Below are positions 4,805 to 8,610 of a stretch of DNA of 8,610 nt, in pieces. Source of the stretch: a bacterium (GTDB lineage: Bacteria; Caldisericota; Caldisericia; B22-G15); the NCBI GenBank assembly GCA_012517755.1, contig JAAYUH010000083.1, forward strand, positions 1-8,610. The letters are read 5' to 3'. Positions within the stretch are counted from its first letter, which is position 1, and each line of letters begins with the position of its first letter. The translations under genes were made by a program, and so were the position numbers. The notes below the pieces were generated by a model. That model saw only the letters and a program-made list of their open reading frames with translations. It did no database searches and was not told the origin of the DNA.

Positions 4805-7798
4805 TCACCACCAGATTAAAGGCTTAATAAGTTTATAATCTAAATTTTTAATATTTATCTTTTCACCATCCTCAAATTCTACTTCATCAGTAGAAATTCT
4901 CTTAATCCATTTGCCAAGAAGGTTAGAGAGTGTTTCAGGAACATCTATATTTTGATAAAGTTTTGAGAAATCCACTATTACTTTATTGTTTTCATAATCT
5001 ATTTCAAGTGCTTCAAGCATCTTTAAATCTCTCATAAAAACATATTGATTATATGGTTCATCATAAGGATTACTAAATAAATCAGAATCTTCATATTTTA
5101 CTTTCCTTAAAGTATCTTCATATTGCTCAAGTTCATAATATTTAAAGAAACCTCCGCCTTGATATTCTTTTACTTCTTTGGAGATACCTGATTTATCATA
5201 AGCCAAAACCTTCTTCATTCTTGGTAAAACTACTGAATAGAAATGTTCTCCCATTTCAACACCAATCCATTTTCTTTTGAGTTTATGTGCTACTGCTGTT
5301 GTTGTGCCACTACCAAGGAAGTAATCCATAACAATATCACCATCGTTGGATGTAGATTCTATGACACGCTTGAGGAGAATTTCGGAGTTACGAGTAGGAA
5401 ATTCAGGGTCTTGCTCATATCCTGGAATGTCTGTCCAATTGTTATTTATTTGGTTATATAAACTTAATATTTCCCCTTGAAAAGATCCGACACCACCACA
5501 CTTTAGGCACTTTTCACCTCTTATTTGATTATTATCTGTAATGATTTCTCCACAATTTAAACATTTTAATCTTGCTAACCCATTTTTAACTGCTATATCT
5601 AAATTCTCTTGTGAAAAAGCCCAATGTCGTCCTTTCGGAGGATATAATTTAATTCTAAAAATTTCTCTGTATGCATTGGCTTTTTGTTCCCCCGGCATAC
5701 TTAAAAAAGGCATCCAAAGGGATTCATTTAATTTTCTCTCTATTTCTCTGTAAGTATTATTCTCAATTAGTCTCTTGATAGCCTTTAATGTTTCTTGGTA
5801 ATACTTTACATGTTCTTTTTCTCTTTCAAGAATATATAAGTTCCCATTTTCAGAATTCTTGAAGTAGAAAAATAACGAATCTGTTTTATTTAGTAATCTA
5901 TTCTCTGCTTTTCTAGTTTGCATACCTCGAGTAATTATTATCTCATTCCTAAAATTCCCTTCTCCAAAAACCTCATTCATCAAGGGTCTTACAAGCCAAT
6001 TCCCGTTATAATCACAGCGAACAAAAATGCTTCCTTTCTCATTCAAAACATCTTTTGCCAACCACAATCTATTTTCAAGCAAGGTTATCCAACTTGCATT
6101 CTTATATTTCACAGAATAGAAATAATCTGCATCCTGCTCTTTATTAAATGGTGGATCAATATAAATTGTCTGCACTTTTTCCTTGAATTTCGGCAGGATT
6201 GTATTCAATGCTTGATAATTTTCGCTCTTTATGAGCCAACCATCTAAAGAGTTATCTAAATCATCAAATAATCCTAAAATTCCAAGTTCTAAATCTTTGA
6301 AGTACTTCGTATCTATTGGTAGGTATTTAAATTCCCCTCTTATAGAGGGGTTAGGGGTGTTCAGAAAGGAGTTCGAAGGGACAGTGTGTTTACTAATTTC
6401 ATCCTTCACAAATTCTAGGATACCTGATAAATTGTTTTTCACCTGTAAATCAGGAATATGGATAACTTTCAAACCAAGACTTTTTAGATAATTATCTCTC
6501 TGTTCATCGTATTCAATTTTCCCATCATGGGTAATACCGTCAATCTCAATAATAATTCCCAAATCCTTACAATAAAAATCAACAATATAATTCCCAATAA
6601 TCTTTTGTCTATCAAAATCAAGACCAAGAAATTTTCTGTTTTTAACCTGATTCCAGAATAATACTTCAGATAAGTTTCCAGCCTTTCTTAATTCTCTTGC
6701 TTTATTTTTTAGGTTTGGATTATAAGGTAGTTCATACCATTTAACTACCCCGTCCACCTTCGGTGGATACCCCTTCACAAAAGGGGAATTTTCTAAAATT
6801 TTACTTTTATCAAAATCATCATCTACAATACCTAAATCTTTCCACTCTTTTATTTGTTTATCAAAATTTTCATTTTTTATTATCTTCTCGATGATTTTCA
6901 AATTCTTATCTTTTTCAGCAATTCTATCAAGTGTTATTACATAATTAGAATTCAATACAAATTTTGGTTTATTCCATATTTTTACAAGCTCATTTTCAAA
7001 CTGAGAAATAAAATAAATGATTTTGAATGCAGTATCCTTTAAAACCTGAAGTTCTTTTATTCTTTTCTCATTCCAATCGCTTTCACCAGAAAATACATAC
7101 TGATAAAGCCATATATTAAATTGCTCTTTCAGAAATTCTTCTGCATTCTTATTTATAAAATAATCAACTTCGCTTTGCTTCTCAAAAATCCTGAATGCTT
7201 TTTCCAAAATTTCATCTGTTATATTTATTCTCTTTATTTTTAATTCTTTTATAATATTATCAATTTTTGTTATTTTACCTCTCTCTGAATAGAAAACATT
7301 GAGAATAATTACTCCATCGTCACTTACATTTTTAAATTCATAAATAATTTCTTTTTTTTCATTTGCTCTCTTATATTCAAGATTTGAAACATCAAAAAAG
7401 CATTTGAAACCACCTACTTCAGTTTCTAAATTTTTAAACATCCTATCGGTTTTAACATAATAAAGCATATGTGTTTTCCAGAAAAGAATAACATCCTTAT
7501 CATCTGTATAAACTTTCTCATATATGTTTTGATAAATTGGAGTATATCTAAAATAGATTGAGCCACTTTCAGAGAAATAACGATAAAAGAAGGTATAAAG
7601 TTTATCAAAAAGTTCTTCCTTAAACTCTGGGAATGGCTTTAATGATTCTTCTATATCTTTTTGAAGTTGAGGAAAGACACCATTTTCATAATATCTTGAT
7701 TTAATTCTCATTAAATTTATATATCCAGATTCTCCTTCTACTTTTGCACCTATGAAGATGTCCTTTAGTGCGTTGTAAAATTTTTCTTCCTTAGTCAT
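4805..7798 (-). CDS. mod: Type III-like site-specific N6-adenine DNA methyltransferase (Mod) with an internal DUF559 insertion
   Basis: 997 residues. Residues 1-330 form an N-terminal region (NALKDIFIGAKVEGESGYIN, then SGSIYFRYTPIYQNIYEKVY) that I recognise from a long Mod family but cannot assign a function. Residues 338-489 are an in-frame insert carrying a DUF559 endonuclease domain. After it the Mod body resumes at KYLPIDTKYF. Motif IV is DPPF at 548-551 (TIYIDPPFN). A target-recognition region of about 610-800 follows, with a zinc-ribbon pattern C746-x2-C749 ... C764-x2-C767. Motif I is at 825-831 (DYFLGSG). Motif IV before motif I marks the beta class, which methylates adenine N6. Without the insert the protein is about 844 residues, still longer than classical Mod. 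ATG 7798 has AGAGGT seven bases upstream. As first gene of the operon, Mod would protect host DNA and recruit Res; the recognition site cannot be read from the sequence. Confidence 0.92.
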   Translation of the reverse strand: MTKEEKFYNALKDIFIGAKVEGESGYINLMRIKSRYYENGVFPQLQKDIEESLKPFPEFKEELFDKLYTFFYRYFSESGSIYFRYTPIYQNIYEKVYTDDKDVILFWKTHMLYYVKTDRMFKNLETEVGGFKCFFDVSNLEYKRANEKKEIIYEFKNVSDDGVIILNVFYSERGKITKIDNIIKELKIKRINITDEILEKAFRIFEKQSEVDYFINKNAEEFLKEQFNIWLYQYVFSGESDWNEKRIKELQVLKDTAFKIIYFISQFENELVKIWNKPKFVLNSNYVITLDRIAEKDKNLKIIEKIIKNENFDKQIKEWKDLGIVDDDFDKSKILENSPFVKGYPPKVDGVVKWYELPYNPNLKNKARELRKAGNLSEVLFWNQVKNRKFLGLDFDRQKIIGNYIVDFYCKDLGIIIEIDGITHDGKIEYDEQRDNYLKSLGLKVIHIPDLQVKNNLSGILEFVKDEISKHTVPSNSFLNTPNPSIRGEFKYLPIDTKYFKDLELGILGLFDDLDNSLDGWLIKSENYQALNTILPKFKEKVQTIYIDPPFNKEQDADYFYSVKYKNASWITLLENRLWLAKDVLNEKGSIFVRCDYNGNWLVRPLMNEVFGEGNFRNEIIITRGMQTRKAENRLLNKTDSLFFYFKNSENGNLYILEREKEHVKYYQETLKAIKRLIENNTYREIERKLNESLWMPFLSMPGEQKANAYREIFRIKLYPPKGRHWAFSQENLDIAVKNGLARLKCLNCGEIITDNNQIRGEKCLKCGGVGSFQGEILSLYNQINNNWTDIPGYEQDPEFPTRNSEILLKRVIESTSNDGDIVMDYFLGSGTTTAVAHKLKRKWIGVEMGEHFYSVVLPRMKKVLAYDKSGISKEVKEYQGGGFFKYYELEQYEDTLRKVKYEDSDLFSNPYDEPYNQYVFMRDLKMLEALEIDYENNKVIVDFSKLYQNIDVPETLSNLLGKWIKRISTDEVEFEDGEKINIKNLDYKLIKPLIWW
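6331..6352 (+). repeat. Terminal hairpin module at the 3' (mod-sense) end of the DUF559 element
   Basis: ATTCCCCTCTTATAGAGGGG reads outward-in on the plus strand. CCCCTCT (6334-6340) pairs perfectly with AGAGGGG (6344-6350) around a TAT loop, and TTAGGGGTG follows. It matches the first hairpin of the res modules at 18 of 22 positions, with one T-A to C-G compensatory change in the stem. Confidence 0.8.
6745..6789 (-). repeat. 45-bp palindromic module at the 5' (mod-sense) end of the DUF559 element
   Basis: On the minus strand it begins ATTCCCC and ends GGGGTAG. Hairpin 1 is CCCCTT/AAGGGG (6786-6770). Hairpin 2 is TCCACC, GAA loop, GGTGGA (6767-6753). It has the same length and order as the two modules in res and about 35 of 45 identical positions, with three adjacent stem pairs exchanged in a compensatory way. 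It encodes SPFVKGYPPKVDGVV at the start of the Mod insert. Confidence 0.85.
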
Positions 7799-7805
7799 CT
7801 TTTCT

Positions 7806-7811
7806 ACCTCT
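7806..7811 (-). promoter_or_regulatory. Ribosome binding site of mod
   Basis: AGAGGT lies seven bases upstream of ATG 7798-7796 on the minus strand and supports this start. Confidence 0.65.
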
Positions 7812-7845
7812 TTTTATTATAGTATCATACATTTCAAATAACTTC

Positions 7846-7851
7846 AGTATA
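7846..7851 (-). promoter_or_regulatory. Weak -10 candidate for the mod transcript
   Basis: TATACT on the minus strand would place the transcript start near 7839 and leave a leader of about 40 bases. No good -35 hexamer is seen at 16-18 bases. The palindromes upstream would overlap the -35 zone, so control by a bound protein is possible. A TATAAT at 7821-7816 is a better hexamer, but it would start the RNA inside the ribosome site. Confidence 0.25.
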
Positions 7852-7871
7852 TATGAACATAAATTCATATA
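7850..7871. promoter_or_regulatory. Palindromic operator candidate, mod-proximal copy
   Basis: TATATGAA, six bases, TTCATATA: a perfect 8-bp inverted repeat with a 6-bp spacer, 52 bases upstream of the mod start and touching the -10 candidate. Its form suits a dimeric helix-turn-helix protein. Confidence 0.5.
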
Positions 7872-7890
7872 CTATTTAATTTTGATGTTA

Positions 7891-7912
7891 TATATGAAAT
7901 TAAATTTATATA
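7891..7912. promoter_or_regulatory. Palindromic operator candidate, mod-distal copy
   Basis: TATATGAA, six bases, TTTATATA: the same 8-6-8 layout as the proximal palindrome, with one arm mismatch. The start-to-start distance is 41 bp, close to four helical turns, as expected for cooperative binding on one DNA face. Confidence 0.45.
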
Positions 7913-8070
7913 TTCTATCTATTTGAATTTTAATCATTTTTTACCTCTTAGTAAAGCCCTTCACATTAAAAATCACAACTTTAATCCCTTTCCACCTTTT
8001 TATAAAATTTACCTCCAACTGAAATTAACATCTTAATAAAAAACCGTTTTAATATTTTATAATTAAATCA
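7913..8070. other. Gene-free AT-rich spacer upstream of mod
   Basis: I see no plausible coding frame, tRNA or strong hairpin here. The plus strand is pyrimidine-rich (for example CCCTTTCCACCTTTTTATAA near 7986), and a few stretches faintly resemble the repeat units of the adjacent array, so this may be its most decayed part. Confidence 0.4.
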
Positions 8071-8452
8071 ATTTTTTACCAGCAAAACTTTTCTTCTTTT
8101 TTATTGTAACTTTAAATTTTACCACTAAAACCTCTTCTTTTTTTATTATTACTTTAACTTTTGCTACTGAAATCCTTTCCTCTTTTACCCATTAAATTTT
8201 TGCTGCCCAACACTTTTCCCTTTTCCATTATGATTTTTTACTACTAACCCCCCCTTCCTTTTTGACATTATGTTTTTTCTCAACTACTTATACTAAGTGG
8301 GCATAATATGTTTATGAACTTCTTCATTAACTTCATCTAAAACCTCTTTCTCTTTATTGACATTATGACTTTTTCATAACTAAAATCTCTTCCTTTATTA
8401 TGATGACTATTTACTACCATTAAAACTTCTTTCTCTTTATTGACATTATGAC
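8071..8452 (-). repeat. Degenerate array of about 36-45-bp units derived from the lexA 3' end
   Basis: Read on the minus strand, units follow a loose consensus: CATAATGTCAATAAA, then a purine run AGRAAGAGG, then TTTTAGTAGTAAAAA. Roughly eight or nine units can be traced, with right ends near 8452, 8407, 8369, 8274, 8233 and 8197 and more decayed ones to about 8071. The best pair, 8421-8455 and 8338-8372, matches over 35 bases with one mismatch. The first unit contains the last codons of the LexA-like gene (VIMSIKRKKF, stop), so the array looks like repeated, then diverged, copies of that gene's 3' end. A seven-C tract sits at 8248-8254. The variable unit length and lack of unique spacers exclude CRISPR. 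Confidence 0.65.
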
Positions 8453-8610
8453 TTTGTAGAGTTTGATATCCATATTCTCTTTGAGTTCTATGGGTTCATA
8501 TTTTTCATTTGCTGGCTCAAGAAGGACTTTTCCATTTATTTTCTTCAATCTCTTAAATGTTGCTTTATCATCAATCATTGCTATGACAAGAGAACCACTC
8601 TCAACTTGTG
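8420..8610 (-). CDS. lexA: LexA-type SOS repressor / S24 peptidase, C-terminal end (partial)
   Basis: The frame enters from the right edge (first whole codon at 8608) and stops at TAA 8422-8420, giving 62 residues. It reads VESGSLVIAMIDDKATFKRL, then a GKVLLEPANEKYEPI segment, then a final strand KVIMSIKRKKF. This matches the end of LexA, where the lysine of the (V/T)xKRL motif (here the K of ATFKRL) is the general base of the Ser-Lys dyad used for RecA-stimulated self-cleavage, and where LxPxNxxYEPI is conserved. The serine and the DNA-binding domain lie outside the window, so UmuD or a phage-type S24 repressor cannot be fully excluded. It is co-directional with mod but about 620 bp upstream. 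The last codons form the first unit of the degenerate repeat array. Confidence 0.75.
   Translation of the reverse strand, partial: QVESGSLVIAMIDDKATFKRLKKINGKVLLEPANEKYEPIELKENMDIKLYKVIMSIKRKKF

Larger units (their letters stand above)
6331..6789 (-). mobile_element. In-frame 459-bp element encoding a DUF559 (Vsr-like) endonuclease domain, nested in mod
   Basis: Outward-facing AAATTCCCCT ends at 6329-6338 and, inverted, at 6782-6791 bound the element. Each end continues into a CCCCTY/RAGGGG hairpin. The length is 153 codons, so the host frame is kept. Inside, Mod residues 353-470 match the DUF559/MTES_1575 endonuclease family: LPYNPNLKNKARELRK, LSEVLFWNQVKNRKF, FDRQKIIGNYIVDFYC, IIIEIDGITH and YLKSLGLKVIHIPDLQV. 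Probable catalytic residues are E378, D407, E418, D420 and H424, by analogy with the Vsr-type PD-(D/E)xK fold. The domain looks intact. It has no start or ribosome site of its own, so it would be made only as part of Mod. No target-site duplication is obvious. No intein splice residues are present, so the nuclease would stay embedded. An alternative is a stable domain fusion, but the palindromic ends argue for an insertion. Confidence 0.8.

Noticed and set aside
5918..6247. Plus-strand open frames overlapping mod (such as this 109-codon one) and similar ones within res and the AlbA gene
   Set aside because: They lie antisense to well-supported genes, have no recognisable motifs and no ribosome sites, and are expected shadows of AT-rich genes.
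6331..6789. Intein or homing-endonuclease intein within Mod
   Set aside because: The insert edges lack the Cys/Ser start and the HN-(C/S/T) end needed for protein splicing, and the nuclease is DUF559-like, not LAGLIDADG or HNH. The ends are DNA palindromes instead.
7426..7608. 60-codon minus-strand frame inside mod
   Set aside because: It lies in another frame of the clearly coding Mod N-terminal region and shows no family features.
7816..7821. TATAAT on the minus strand as the main mod -10 box
   Set aside because: The RNA would start at the ribosome site itself, and no -35 hexamer lies at a suitable distance.
8286..8298. ACTTA-TAC-TAAGT inverted repeat as a terminator
   Set aside because: The stem is only five perfect pairs and no T tract follows on either strand.
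8071..8452. CRISPR array or coding repeats upstream of mod
   Set aside because: Units vary in length and sequence and lack constant repeats with unique spacers. The longest readings (for example HNVNKEKEVLDEVNEE on the minus strand) have no start and are broken by stops and frame changes.

Overview
This is an AT-rich (by eye well under 35% GC) bacterial window. Shine-Dalgarno-like sites, GTG/TTG start options, a LexA-type repressor tail and a Type III restriction-modification locus all indicate Bacteria. TAA and TGA both act as normal stops. I cannot name the lineage; an uncultured low-GC bacterium is plausible.

Layout. Position 1-101 (+) is the C-terminal tail of a phosphodiester glycosidase-like protein, and its 3' end is tandemly duplicated just downstream. 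From 330 to 7798 lies a minus-strand locus in the order mod (7798-4805), an AlbA/Schlafen-type ATP-binding wHTH protein (4802-3492), then res (3371-330). Mod is a beta-class N6-adenine methyltransferase. The AlbA-type gene follows mod directly and looks translationally coupled to it. Res is a DEAH helicase with a C-terminal PD-(D/E)xK nuclease, but one in-frame TAA (1938-1940) cuts it between helicase motifs IV and V. Position 8610-8420 (-) is the C-terminal end of a LexA-type S24 repressor. About 600 bp of gene-free DNA separates it from mod. That stretch holds a degenerate array of about 40-bp units resembling the lexA 3' end, and a pair of 22-bp palindromes in front of mod.

Main discovery. 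Both RM subunits carry in-frame guest DNA from what looks like one family of palindromic mobile elements. Mod contains a 459-bp insert (153 codons) encoding a DUF559/Vsr-like endonuclease domain, bounded by inverted terminal hairpin modules that start AAATTCCCCT. Res contains two tandem 45-bp copies of a palindromic module (15 codons each) just before the Walker A motif. The 45-bp module in res and the 45-bp end of the Mod insert have the same length and the same order: a CCCCTT/AAGGGG hairpin, a second hairpin with a GAA loop, and a GGGGTA tail. Three consecutive base pairs of the second stem differ between them, and all three changes are compensatory. They also lie in opposite orientations relative to their host genes, yet both stay open. 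I infer a DUF559 nuclease-bearing element together with a short non-autonomous derivative, both tolerated inside protein-coding genes.

How the genes work together. Mod would methylate adenine at an asymmetric site, and Res would need Mod for site recognition and cleave unmethylated DNA using ATP. The AlbA/wHTH protein could regulate the locus or take part in defence. If the res stop is real, the locus may now be an orphan methyltransferase plus regulator. The 11-bp direct repeats ahead of res and the palindromes ahead of mod suggest separate control of the two subunits.
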